Assembly: GCA_002762795.1 (NCBI GenBank)
Contig: PCYA01000008.1
Span: 1 to 64,000, forward strand
Length of the DNA: 64,000 nucleotides
Reading direction: 5' to 3'
Origin: Candidatus Woesearchaeota archaeon CG10_big_fil_rev_8_21_14_0_10_37_12
GTDB lineage: Archaea > Nanobdellota > Nanobdellia > Woesearchaeales > ARS49
Of this stretch, positions 1 through 7,354 are shown piece by piece (positions within the stretch are counted from its first letter, which is position 1; the number at the start of each line of letters is the position of its first letter). Position numbers and translations under genes: made by a program. The notes below the pieces were generated by a model. That model was not told the origin of the DNA. It searched no databases and saw only the letters and a list, made by a program, of their open reading frames with translations.

Positions 1-16
1 GATCTGGTATATTTCT

Positions 17-101
17 GAGCATGCTCAAGAACCACTGGTCATTACAAGCGAAGATGAAGCTATCGCTTCATGCCACCCGTCTATTGACTGGTGGTTCTTG
101 A
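17..101. repeat. Palindromic repeat, family E copy 1
   Basis: The left arm (AAGAACCACTGG near 27-38) and right arm (CTGGTGGTTCTTG near 88-100) are inverted complements. Two longer relatives lie near 10.5 kb and 39.9 kb, where the arm is also followed by ATCATGCTCGGAAT. This copy sits at the 5' end of the DUF3419-like frame and brings stop codons, so it appears inserted in that gene. Confidence 0.8.
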
Positions 102-935
102 CATTATCAAAAACTCAATATTAAATATAAAACAGTTCTTACTGTAACTGCTGCCGGAGACCACGTTATCAACGCACACTATTTCGGAGCAAAAAAAGTT
201 ATCGCCTACGACATAAATTCACTTGCAGAACACGCACTCAACTTACGACTCGCAGCACTCAAACAACTCAGCAGAAAAGACTTTTTGCATTATTATGGTA
301 CGAGAAACAACGATGTTACACTCGCTTACGCGCTTTACAAAAAAATAAGAGGACATTTAACTCACAAAACCAAAGCGTTTTTCGACGACGCTTATAAATA
401 TTTTAAAAATGACGGCAAAAAACTCGCTCGATCTGCACTCATACAACAACGAGAATTCAAAGGACAACATGTTACTGCAATCAATGCTTATCTTAAAAAT
501 GACAAAAATTACCTCAAAGCGAGAAAGATTCTCAAAAACAAAAAAATACCCTTCATACACGCTAATATTTCTGAGCTGCCAAAAAGAGTAAAACAAAAAG
601 TTGACTTTATCAATCTCTCGAACATACCAAATTGGATCATCAAAAATGATTTAAAAATCGGAAATGAACGTATAGATAATTTTTACAATCAACAATTACT
701 ACCGCTTCATAAATTGCTTAAGCCAAAAGGAATCATATTTTTTTATTTGTACACTACAAAAATGTATTATCAAAAAGATTACAAGAAGCCAAAACACAAA
801 AACAACCCTCCTCTCCTTAACCATCCTAAAATACGAAAACAATTGCTAAATAAAAAAGAATTTACCTCGAAAATAATCCGCTTTAAAGGCCTTTGCCCAG
901 GAGATGATAAGATCGTCTGTTTGCAAGAAAGATAA
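102..935 (+). pseudogene. DUF3419/BtaA-like SAM-dependent transferase, 5' end interrupted
   Basis: The open frame runs from just after the TGA at 99-101 to 935, with no convincing start codon before residue 60. Early residues read LTVTAAGDHVINAH, then VIAYDINSLAEHAL and a RLAALKQLSRKDF stretch. This resembles the nucleotide-binding start of the DUF3419 family, which includes BtaA, a 3-amino-3-carboxypropyl transferase of betaine-lipid synthesis. Upstream, 1-15 reads DLVYF in another frame before repeat E1 begins. The expected N-terminal stretch is therefore split by the palindrome and out of frame. A TTG at 285 could start a shortened product lacking the SAM motif. Substrate is not inferable. 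Family call about 65% sure; disruption more certain. Confidence 0.6.
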
Positions 936-942
936 GAGTTAC

Positions 943-953
943 CTTTATAAAAG
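943..953 (+). promoter_or_regulatory. TATA box of tRNA-His
   Basis: CTTTATAAAAG lies about 26-36 bases before the mature tRNA 5' end at 979, the spacing expected for an archaeal TBP/TFB promoter. Confidence 0.6.
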
Positions 954-978
954 TTCAAAATTGTCACCACAAATACAT

Positions 979-1068
979 GGCGGCCGTGGCGTAATGGTAG
1001 CGTAGAAGACTGTGGAAAACTTCGTTTGCAGCTCTCTTCAGGCCCGGGTTCAATTCCCGGCGGCCGCC
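979..1068 (+). tRNA. tRNA-His (GTG) with an 18-nt intron
   Basis: Acceptor strands GCGGCCG (980-986) and CGGCCGC (1061-1067) pair. The His-specific G-1 (979) faces discriminator C73 (1068). The T arm is CCGGG/CCCGG with loop TTCAATT. The anticodon stem GAAGA (1005-1009) pairs with TCTTC (1035-1039). Removing 1016-1033 leaves a 7-base loop, CT-GTG-GC, with anticodon GTG at 1012-1014. CCA is not encoded. The acceptor resembles tRNA-Gly, but the G-1:C73 pair and GTG settle the identity. Confidence 0.93.
1016..1033 (+). other. tRNA-His intron with a canonical bulge-helix-bulge
   Basis: CTGT (1010-1013) pairs with GCAG (1028-1031) as the 4-bp central helix. It is flanked by 3-nt bulges GGA (1014-1016) and CTC (1032-1034). 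AAAC/GTTT closes a TTC loop. Cutting after the second base of each bulge, as archaeal splicing endonuclease does, releases 18 nt at the canonical 37/38 position. Confidence 0.9.
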
Positions 1069-1103
1069 TGCATAATTACATTCAACAACCTGAAAAATAC
1101 ATA

Positions 1104-1988
1104 ATGACGACGATTACAGAAGATGAGCTTGTAGCAAGTTTTGAAGCTCAATTTGAACTACATAGAGGCAGATCTGATTATTTCTACAGCGATTGCGGTG
1201 GAAGACTCTCTCTGGACTGGCAGAACGTTTATGAAAAACTTCTTGATTGTTTTGACCCTTCACAAAGAGAACAACTCGAAAACCAAGTTAACAGTTTATT
1301 CTCTCAGCCAGGCACACATCGCATCATGGATCAAGGATGTGGACACGCCATGAGTCTAAACGAAACCACACTGCGCTTTGCGCGCGAACACCCGAATCAA
1401 CATTTTGAAGGTTATGGACTCAGTACTAGCATTGAAGATATTTGGATTGGAAGCAAAGCAGAATTTAACAGTCTTACTTCTGAAGAATTCGATCTTCTTG
1501 AAAAACATGGAATTCGTGCACTCAAGCTATTAACTGCTCCTGAAAACACTGCTTTCTTTGGCATAGAAAAAGATTTACACACTGCCTTGCGTAATTTTCC
1601 CTACAATCTTGACTTGGTTTTTTCAGACAACACATATTTTCATTTAGTCGTTCCATGGATGGCAGCAAAACACACTGCGGAAAGACTAACTCGTGGAGGT
1701 ATTGCATTATTCCGCACCATCTTTCAAAACAGAATAATTGATACTTCAACTGAACCTATTCTTGAAGCTGAACTTGTAAAGCATTTACAAGATAACAATC
1801 CCGGATACGAGATCTTAACATCCTCTCCAAGATACGGCCGTCTTGTCCTTGCAATAATAAAACAAAAAGACAGCCCATTTATCACAAATCAACATATTGG
1901 CTGGAAACATAATGACTCTGGCAGATACTTAAAAACGGTTTATTCAGAACACCTTCAAAAAGGTATGATTGCAATAGACGACTTTTAG
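1104..1988 (+). CDS. Class I SAM-methyltransferase-like protein, unassigned
   Basis: About 294 residues from the ATG at 1104. The open frame extends upstream into the tRNA, so that earlier start is rejected. A glycine-rich IMDQGCGHAMS stretch resembles methyltransferase motif I. Later VFSDNTYFHLV and RGGIALFRTI fit strands 4 and 5 of a Rossmann fold. Motif I is altered (DQGCGHA rather than DxGxGxG), so activity is uncertain and the substrate unknown. The gene stands alone directly after tRNA-His and may share its transcript; the sequence does not show that it acts on the tRNA. Confidence 0.6.
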   Translation: MTTITEDELVASFEAQFELHRGRSDYFYSDCGGRLSLDWQNVYEKLLDCFDPSQREQLENQVNSLFSQPGTHRIMDQGCGHAMSLNETTLRFAREHPNQHFEGYGLSTSIEDIWIGSKAEFNSLTSEEFDLLEKHGIRALKLLTAPENTAFFGIEKDLHTALRNFPYNLDLVFSDNTYFHLVVPWMAAKHTAERLTRGGIALFRTIFQNRIIDTSTEPILEAELVKHLQDNNPGYEILTSSPRYGRLVLAIIKQKDSPFITNQHIGWKHNDSGRYLKTVYSEHLQKGMIAIDDF

Positions 1989-2019
1989 CACAGACGATAT
2001 GACTTACTTGTTTTTTTCA

Positions 2020-2436
2020 TCATTCTCTCTTCGTTCTTAAATGCTCTGCAGCATCAGGAATAACATAACCCAAAACATAAACTGCACCAACTAATGCTGC
2101 ATTATGCGGCGGTGTTGTAAGATTCAAAATTTCAATCAACCTATTAGCTAAAATAGCCATCATACCCACATTAATCAATGCCAAACACGGAATAAACACA
2201 GAAGCAATAATCTTTTGCTGCACTTCAAGTTCTTCCAAACTATGTATAATAAAACTGAACAGCCAACCAAAAGAAAGGCCAATGAAAAATAATGAAGCAA
2301 ACAAAAACCATCCTTTCAACATTAACAAAAATGGAACAAGCACAACAGACACGATAAAATTACCAACAATTGCAAGAATTAACAAAAGCCAATACACAAT
2401 TGCATTCAAACGCTGCCAAAGAGATTGTTCGTTCAT
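2020..2436 (-). CDS. Small four-helix membrane protein, unknown function
   Basis: This 138-residue protein has about four hydrophobic helices (roughly residues 12-38, 43-66, 77-99 and 108-128) and a short charged tail, HLRTKRE. The start ATG overlaps the stop of the MinD-like gene by 4 bases, which indicates translational coupling in a three-gene operon. No family recognised. It could be the membrane partner of the MinD-like ATPase, inferred only from the coupling. Confidence 0.7.
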   Translation of the reverse strand: MNEQSLWQRLNAIVYWLLLILAIVGNFIVSVVLVPFLLMLKGWFLFASLFFIGLSFGWLFSFIIHSLEELEVQQKIIASVFIPCLALINVGMMAILANRLIEILNLTTPPHNAALVGAVYVLGYVIPDAAEHLRTKRE

Positions 2437-3146
2437 TTCTCCAAACCAAGCTTCATCAACAATGAAACCTTCTTCACAGGAGATGTGTACTCAACATTCA
2501 TAAGCTTTGCGGCAATAGACTTGAATTCATTTGAAACAATAGAATCAGGATACAAATCAACAAACGGCAACCCCTTACGTAATGCCTCGCGCATATTAAG
2601 ATCAGATGCAAGCCAACCTAAAATAGAACAATTCAACAAATTTTTGATATTCTCAACAGGCAAATCAACAGAATCACAACGAGCGCGATTCACAACAAGT
2701 TTTGCTTTTTTAAGATCATATTGCTTCCGCAGATTAAAAACACTCGGAAAATCAGGAATTGTTACCAGAACTAACTGACCATGCTGTTTCCAAAGTTCAT
2801 CGTTTGTTGGCGTATCAACAAGTATAATATCTGCCAAATTTTTTAACTTTGGCAAAAGCACAGATGGATGCGGAGTATTAACATCATTCAAAGAACTCAA
2901 TAAAAGCTTAATTCCTGAAGCTGTCTGATAAATTGCTTTTTCCAAAGGTCTCATGCCGAGCAAAATTTCCTGAATAGTTTTTTCAACCAGCGGCATACCA
3001 ATATAATACCCAACACGCGGAGTCTTAAGATCAGCATCAACAAGCAACACATCAAAGCCAAGCGAACAAAACGCTGCTGCTAAATTAACAGCTACTGTTG
3101 ATTTACCCTGACCAGCATTTCCAGCAATAACAAAAACACTACTCAC
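2433..3146 (-). CDS. MinD/ParA-type P-loop ATPase
   Basis: This 237-residue protein starts at a GTG. A deviant Walker A of the MinD/ParA class, GNAGQGKST (residues 9-17), is followed by VLLVDADLKTPRVG. IILVDTPT is a Walker B-like strand and LVVNRAR a conserved late strand. Such ATPases dimerise on ATP and position membrane or DNA-bound cargo. The C-terminal tail VKKVSLLMKLGLEK could form an amphipathic membrane-targeting helix, as in MinD (inference). No MinE or ParB is nearby. The start overlaps the upstream 154-residue gene, and the end overlaps a membrane protein gene. Confidence 0.85.
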   Translation of the reverse strand: MSSVFVIAGNAGQGKSTVAVNLAAAFCSLGFDVLLVDADLKTPRVGYYIGMPLVEKTIQEILLGMRPLEKAIYQTASGIKLLLSSLNDVNTPHPSVLLPKLKNLADIILVDTPTNDELWKQHGQLVLVTIPDFPSVFNLRKQYDLKKAKLVVNRARCDSVDLPVENIKNLLNCSILGWLASDLNMREALRKGLPFVDLYPDSIVSNEFKSIAAKLMNVEYTSPVKKVSLLMKLGLEK

Positions 3147-3603
3147 TGCTATTCACCAAACGCGAAACATGGTTAAAAAATTCTCGTGTTCGTTCAAAAT
3201 AATCAGAAATAATATCAATTGTGACTTCAACTGAATCACCAGTATCAAGATATGCAGTCATAGTAACATGGCGTCTGAATTCCTGGGCGCGATCAAACGA
3301 CGCCTTGCTGATCCGCCGCAACAGTAAAAAGAAATCACAAAAATCAGGAATGATAGAATCATCCTTAAACAACTCCTTTGCTTTCTCCGCCTTTAGACGA
3401 GGAAGCTTCGGAACTTCCGAAAGATTTCCTTCTTCTTTCGCATGCTCGAGCAATGCCTCAAGACAAAAATCAATCGTATTAATAAGACGATCAATAATAC
3501 TTTTAATCACATCAACAGTGCGCGTGTATTTCAAACTAACAGTAATACTATGGTCTGCCCGCTTCAGCTCTTGTACTGCGGATTGTAATGGAGCCTCACT
3601 CAT
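3139..3603 (-). CDS. Conserved helical protein upstream of MinD, unknown
   Basis: About 154 residues from the ATG at 3603; upstream GTG (3624) and ATG (3618) starts are possible. The protein is mostly helical, with a central charged segment and a late LDTGDSVEVTIDI strand. It is the first gene of a tight operon with the MinD-like ATPase (8-base overlap) and the small membrane protein. No domain recognised. The R-x4-6-H spacing of HEPN proteins was considered but is not convincing. Confidence 0.65.
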   Translation of the reverse strand: MSEAPLQSAVQELKRADHSITVSLKYTRTVDVIKSIIDRLINTIDFCLEALLEHAKEEGNLSEVPKLPRLKAEKAKELFKDDSIIPDFCDFFLLLRRISKASFDRAQEFRRHVTMTAYLDTGDSVEVTIDIISDYFERTREFFNHVSRLVNSSE

Positions 3604-3731
3604 GGTAACTACTAACATCTTCACTCAAAACCTAAAAAAGCTACAATCACAATTTTGCGCCTTTTGCCTTTTTAAACGCCATTGAGAGCGTATACACTAC
3701 GGGTAAGTAGAACAAACATATAAAGGTTTGC

Positions 3732-4070
3732 TTAACTTTCAGACAAATTCAAAATAGCCTGCGCCAAATCCCCTTTTGCAGCTTTAATCGCCTGCTCAGC
3801 TTCCTCTCTTGATTTTCCAGCCTGCTCAGCAACAGTTTGCACATCCTCATCTTTAATATCCGGCTCTGAAGAACGAGACCTTTCAACAGCATTACCTATA
3901 ACTTGCCAAGTCTCCTGACCCATCATATTCACCTTAGAAACCTGAGGATTTGCAATTATAATATCCTTATCTTCACAGCGAACAATAACCTCAACAGCAT
4001 CAACCTCTTGCTGCTGCATACCCATACGCTGCATTGCCTTTGCCATAGCCTTCGCATCAAATTTCATCAT
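3732..4070 (-). CDS. nac: Nascent polypeptide-associated complex protein (archaeal NAC)
   Basis: About 112 residues from the tandem ATGs at 4070/4067. The MGMQQQEVDAVEVIVRC segment starts the NAC beta-barrel, which contains DIIIANPQVSKVNMMGQ. The C-terminal REEAEQAIKAAKGDLAQAIL is the typical UBA helix bundle. The archaeal homodimer binds ribosomes near the exit tunnel and contacts emerging chains. The start overlaps the Sec61 beta stop (ATGA), joining a chaperone and a translocon subunit in one transcript. The longer frame beginning at 4136 reads through Sec61 beta sequence and is rejected. Confidence 0.92.
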   Translation of the reverse strand: MMKFDAKAMAKAMQRMGMQQQEVDAVEVIVRCEDKDIIIANPQVSKVNMMGQETWQVIGNAVERSRSSEPDIKDEDVQTVAEQAGKSREEAEQAIKAAKGDLAQAILNLSES

Positions 4071-4243
4071 ACAATCCCTAACGCTCCAGAAAGCCAAACA
4101 TGCATTGCGACTATCAGCAAAACCACCACTATACACGCAACAATCACATGACCGGGACTGAACTCGATCTTACTCTTATAATCCTCAAAATAACTTGTGA
4201 TACCTGCCGTGCTCATCGGCATTCTTGTTCCTGATTTTGCCAT
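4067..4243 (-). CDS. secG: Preprotein translocase subunit Sec61 beta / SecG
   Basis: 58 residues from the ATG at 4243. MAKSGTRMPMSTAGITSYF is the conserved cytosolic start, followed by SKIEFSPGHVI and a single transmembrane helix (about residues 32-52). This matches the tail-anchored beta subunit of the SecYEG/Sec61 channel; SecY is encoded at 55.3-56.7 kb. The longer frame reaching 4321 starts in repeat-flanking DNA and is rejected. Overlaps NAC by ATGA. Confidence 0.92.
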   Translation of the reverse strand: MAKSGTRMPMSTAGITSYFEDYKSKIEFSPGHVIVACIVVVLLIVAMHVWLSGALGIV

Positions 4244-4286
4244 AAAATAATGAGTTTTTAACTCGTATATAAAGTTTCCTTTATTT

Positions 4287-4412
4287 AAGGGAACTTTGAA
4301 AAAATATTGTAATTGAGTCAAAGTTCCCTAAGCCAACTTTGAATATCGACGACAAAAATAATAAGGCGTTCACGCCAATCACCAAAAACAGACTAATTCA
4401 AAGTTGCCTTAA
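4287..4412. repeat. Palindromic repeat, family B copy 1 (no hairpin array)
   Basis: The first hairpin pairs GGGAACTTTGA with TCAAAGTTCCC. The second pairs an AGCCAACTTTGAAT arm with ATTCAAAGTTGCCT. Two relatives (5519-5747 and 27057-27234) share the layout but carry extra small hairpins inserted after the CCAAC/GGCAAC of the second hairpin. This copy gives the uninterrupted form. Confidence 0.85.
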
Positions 4413-4447
4413 GAAAAACATATAAGCAAACAACAAAACCAAACTGT

Positions 4448-4738
4448 ATGGCAATAACATTTCAACAAAAATGCATGCGGTGCAAGAAAAATTACGTTAC
4501 TGTTTCCCGCAGACAAAATTATGCAATCTGCTACGACTGCCAAAAAGGAGAATTATCTGGCAAAATTTCTGATCCGAACATGAAAAAAATGTTTGACATA
4601 CCAGAAGAATGTTACAAGAAAAATAGTTTTTTGCGGGATATCAAATTAAAATATTTACGACAAGGCGAGCTTACTGATAAACAAATAGAAGTTTTTAAAA
4701 AAGTTGCTGATGAGTTACAGGCAGATGACAAAAAATAA
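4448..4738 (+). CDS. Small zinc-ribbon protein
   Basis: 96 residues. CMRCKKNYVTVSRRQNYAICYDC holds two CxxC knuckles about 15 residues apart, a treble-clef or ribbon zinc site. The rest is a helical, charged tail. No catalytic motif is visible, and a nucleic-acid-binding or adaptor role is only a guess. The ATG follows repeat B1 by about 35 bases. Stands alone, divergent from Sec61 beta. Confidence 0.75.
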   Translation: MAITFQQKCMRCKKNYVTVSRRQNYAICYDCQKGELSGKISDPNMKKMFDIPEECYKKNSFLRDIKLKYLRQGELTDKQIEVFKKVADELQADDKK

Positions 4739-4832
4739 GTATGCTTGACCTTTAAAAAAAGAGAAAGAAAAAGCTCCTTCTGTGTTAACGTTACCAATTC
4801 CTGTCGAGTTTATTGATTAAAGTCTTGCATTA

Positions 4833-4949
4833 AAATAAAAATCCCAATCACCGCAAGCGGTGGGGTATTTTTAAAGTTATGATACCCATTGATCTTAAGA
4901 AAAACAAGGACGAACCCAACCGCCCCAAGGAGCGGGGTATCATAACAAA
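4833..4949. repeat. Two-hairpin repeat, family C copy 1 (no array)
   Basis: The first hairpin has an inner CCGCAAGCGG stem followed by TGGGGTATTTTT. The second pairs GTTATGATACCC with GGGGTATCATAAC around a CCGCCCCAAGGAGCGG loop stem. Copy 2 at 29.3 kb is nearly the same but has about 130 extra bases of serial hairpins between the two halves. The right end of C1 supplies the stop codon of the leftward gene ending at 4940. Confidence 0.85.
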
Positions 4950-5461
4950 TCAAAGTCATTTCCTGCTACAATCTTTAACGTTTGTTTCTCTGTTGGAATA
5001 ACTAAACATCTTCCTGGAAGCCCTTCATACATACTCATTTGATTATATGCATAAATAGTTGTATACCCAAGATTGCGCAAATCTGCAACTGCTGAGAATA
5101 ATGTGCGCCCTTTATTGATCCCTCGATCAACAAGCAAGGCAACATTAGCTGGAGTTGGATTTTCATAAAATCTGCTCTCTGGCCGGGCTGCAAAATTAGC
5201 AAAAGAAAGTGTGCGTGGAATATGTCCTCTTGCACGTGCAGCATCATACTTTTGCCTTGCTTTAAATCCCCACAGTGGATGCGCTCCTAATTCTGCAGCC
5301 GACGGATCATCATAAATAACTGGGTAAAAACAAACAAGACGCGACTCTCGACTTTTTTGCAAATCTCTGAGAATCCCTTCTGCAAAAATTTCTCCTTGTG
5401 TCATAATTGCAATCACGTCAATTGATCGTTCATGTCTTTCCAACAAGTATTCAAGGATCAT
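4940..5461 (-). CDS. Phosphoribosyltransferase-like protein bounded by two repeats
   Basis: About 173 residues from the ATG at 5461. VALLVDRGINKGRTLFSAV resembles the PRPP-binding loop of type I phosphoribosyltransferases (normally VDDGxATGxT), with the second acid replaced by R and A-T by N-K. The frame continues upstream to 5659, but those residues come from repeat B2. The last two codons and TGA lie in repeat C1 (GTTATGA). Both ends are therefore shaped by repeats, and the protein may be a remnant. Aberrant PRPP loop and short N-terminus make activity doubtful. Confidence 0.55.
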   Translation of the reverse strand: MILEYLLERHERSIDVIAIMTQGEIFAEGILRDLQKSRESRLVCFYPVIYDDPSAAELGAHPLWGFKARQKYDAARARGHIPRTLSFANFAARPESRFYENPTPANVALLVDRGINKGRTLFSAVADLRNLGYTTIYAYNQMSMYEGLPGRCLVIPTEKQTLKIVAGNDFDLL

Positions 5462-5518
5462 GGATTTGCAGAAAAATAAACATATAATAAACGAATTATC
5501 CAAAATTCCTAAATTCTG

Positions 5519-5747
5519 AAGGAAACTTTGAATAATTATAAAGATCGAGTCAAAGTTTCCTAAGGCAACACTAAAAAATCCAAAGGATTTTTGGTGCAAG
5601 GAAACCACAGCGGTTTCCTGCACACAAAATTGAAAATTTTGTTGTGCCCAGAAAATCACAGATTTTCTTGGGTTTTGAATATCGACGATAAAATTGAGAG
5701 GCTTTTAACGCCAAACACCAAATAAGTGATTTATTCAAAATTGCCTG
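5519..5747. repeat. Family B copy 2 carrying a four-hairpin array
   Basis: The outer layout equals B1, but about 105 bases are inserted between GGCAAC and TTTTGAATATCGAC. The insert holds four short palindromes in series with cores AAAAAATCC/GGATTTTT, AGGAAACC/GGTTTCCT, ACAAAATT/AATTTTGT and AGAAAATC/GATTTTCT. Neighbours share junctions such as GTGC and GCAC. The last two units recur in the unrelated repeat C2. Confidence 0.85.
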
Positions 5748-5763
5748 AACATATTACCGCAAC

Positions 5764-5772
5764 ATTTAAAAA
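5764..5772 (+). promoter_or_regulatory. TATA box of RNase P RNA
   Basis: ATTTAAAAA sits about 21-29 bases before the predicted RNA 5' end at 5793, the usual archaeal spacing. Confidence 0.55.
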
Positions 5773-5792
5773 CATATTCTCTAGAAGATAAA

Positions 5793-6130
5793 TTGGTTGG
5801 GCGGGGCGACTGAGCAACGGAAGATCATTCTTCTGAGGAAAGTCTACCCACCACACAAAAGGCAACTCAATTAATTGAGATTCAGTAATGGATGGCAACG
5901 TCGCAGAAACGAACCGTGCGGTTAAAAGATGATGTGGGAAACACCTGGTGACAAGTGCATAACCTGCGGATGTTTATCGTGCCTGGATGAAACGGACAGC
6001 CCTTGCCTGGTGCAAGCTTCGAGCGCTAAGTAGAATGCCCAGACGCTGGTTCCACTGCTTCAATGCAGTATCTTTGAAATAAAACAAAGAATGACAGCGG
6101 ACAAAAGGTAGCTTATGCCTGCCCAACCAA
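5793..6130 (+). ncRNA. rnpB: RNase P RNA
   Basis: The 5' TTGGTTGGGCGGG pairs with the 3' GCCTGCCCAACCAA as helix P1/P2. CTGAGGAAAGTC (5836-5847 region) is the universal conserved region I. GAAACGAACCGTGCGG and the late ACAGCGGACAAAAGG-type segment fit the conserved core of archaeal type A RNA. Length is about 338 bases. It cleaves 5' leaders of pre-tRNAs together with protein subunits, one of which (Rnp1) is encoded at 48254 in the ribosomal cluster. Confidence 0.93.
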
Positions 6131-6136
6131 TTTTTC
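6131..6136 (+). terminator. T-run after RNase P RNA
   Basis: TTTTTC directly follows the closing helix of RNase P RNA. Archaeal RNA polymerase terminates at short T tracts. Confidence 0.45.
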
Positions 6137-6207
6137 TCAAAGTAAGCAGTAAACAGTAGGAAGTTTGTGATGAGTAGTTCGTGGTATGCGGTAAAAAGCG
6201 AAAAACA

Positions 6208-7326
6208 TTACCGAATATGTTCATACCCGCCCTTCACGCCATTCTTAGACAAAACAATCTGCCACAATTGATTCTTCCTAGAACGAAAAGATCCTGCACA
6301 AGCAAGAAGATAAAATTTCCACATCCGATAAAAACGATTGCTATATTTTGATTTCAATTTAAGCCAACCAGTATTAAAATTGTTAAACCATGCCATCAAA
6401 GTTTTATCATAATCAGCACTAAAATTATGCCAATCCTCCATCACAAACAAACCCTCAATGGAACCTGCTATTTGCTTAATAGAAGGAAGCATTGAATTAG
6501 GAAAAATATACTTTGCAATCCAAGGATCAGTTGAAGTAACAGATTTATTACACCCAATGGTGTGCAACAAAAACAACCCATCATCTTTCAGACAACGATG
6601 AACAACGCGCATATATCTTCTGTAATTTTTATAACCAACATGCTCAAACATGCCCAAAGAAACAATACGATCAAACTTCTCATTCACATCACGATAATCC
6701 TGCAAACGAATCTGAACAGGCAAACCCTTGCACAAATTCCTTGCAAGACTAACCTGTTCTTTTGACACTGTAACACCAACAACTTTTACTTTGTACTTCT
6801 CGGCAGCAAACTTCGCAAAACTACCCCAACCACAACCAATATCAAGAACTCTCATGCCCTTCTTTAATCCAATCTTTTTACAAACAAGATCTAACTTATC
6901 TTCCTGAGCTTTGTCTAAAGTATTTGCAGTTTTCCAATAACCACAAGTATAAGTCAAACGCTTATCAAGCATTGCTTTGTAAAGATCATTACCAATATCA
7001 TAATGAGTTTCACCTATTCGAAACGCTCGTGATTTACTTTGCAAATTTGCAACCTTTGATTTTACATATTCAAAAAATAAACTCCAAGAAAAAACTTTTT
7101 TCTCAAGCTCAGCAGAAAATATTTTCGTAAAGAAAACATCAAGCTGCTTGCAATCCCACCAACCATCCATATACGACTCACCAAATGCCAAAGAACCGCC
7201 AGAAATAACTCTTGCATAAAATCTTTCATCATTTACTTTGATGTCCCAAGGACGATTGCCATTGAGTTTTATGTCTGTATAACTAAGCAACTTTGCAATT
7301 TCATCTTTTGCGGCATTTTTTGACAT
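6208..7326 (-). CDS. cfa: Cyclopropane-fatty-acyl-phospholipid synthase family protein
   Basis: This 372-residue protein is close to the usual Cfa length. The start FGESYMDGWWDCKQLDVFF is the typical N-terminal signature. VLDIGCGWGSFAKFAAEKY is SAM motif I (around 165). IVSLGMFEHVGYKNYRRYM and the late WHNFSADYDKTLMAWFNNF complete the family pattern. The bacterial enzyme methylenates cis double bonds of membrane acyl chains. Archaeal lipids are isoprenoid ethers, so the substrate here is unclear (unsaturated isoprenoids or host lipids are possibilities). Monocistronic. Probably of bacterial origin. Confidence 0.88.
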   Translation of the reverse strand: MSKNAAKDEIAKLLSYTDIKLNGNRPWDIKVNDERFYARVISGGSLAFGESYMDGWWDCKQLDVFFTKIFSAELEKKVFSWSLFFEYVKSKVANLQSKSRAFRIGETHYDIGNDLYKAMLDKRLTYTCGYWKTANTLDKAQEDKLDLVCKKIGLKKGMRVLDIGCGWGSFAKFAAEKYKVKVVGVTVSKEQVSLARNLCKGLPVQIRLQDYRDVNEKFDRIVSLGMFEHVGYKNYRRYMRVVHRCLKDDGLFLLHTIGCNKSVTSTDPWIAKYIFPNSMLPSIKQIAGSIEGLFVMEDWHNFSADYDKTLMAWFNNFNTGWLKLKSKYSNRFYRMWKFYLLACAGSFRSRKNQLWQIVLSKNGVKGGYEHIR

Positions 7327-7354
7327 TTTGCGGTTAGGTCAACTGTTTAATTTT

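Noticed and set aside
357-596. Leftward frame inside the DUF3419-like gene
   Set aside because: Shadow of the coding strand; hydrophobic, repetitive composition typical of antisense to A-rich genes.
4740-4830. Continuation of the zinc-ribbon gene or a small gene
   Set aside because: No start with ribosome site and no open frame beyond 20 codons with sensible composition.
4833-5747. Possible CRISPR array from repeated hairpins
   Set aside because: No regularly spaced identical repeats with unique spacers; units are palindromes of differing sequence and no cas genes are present.
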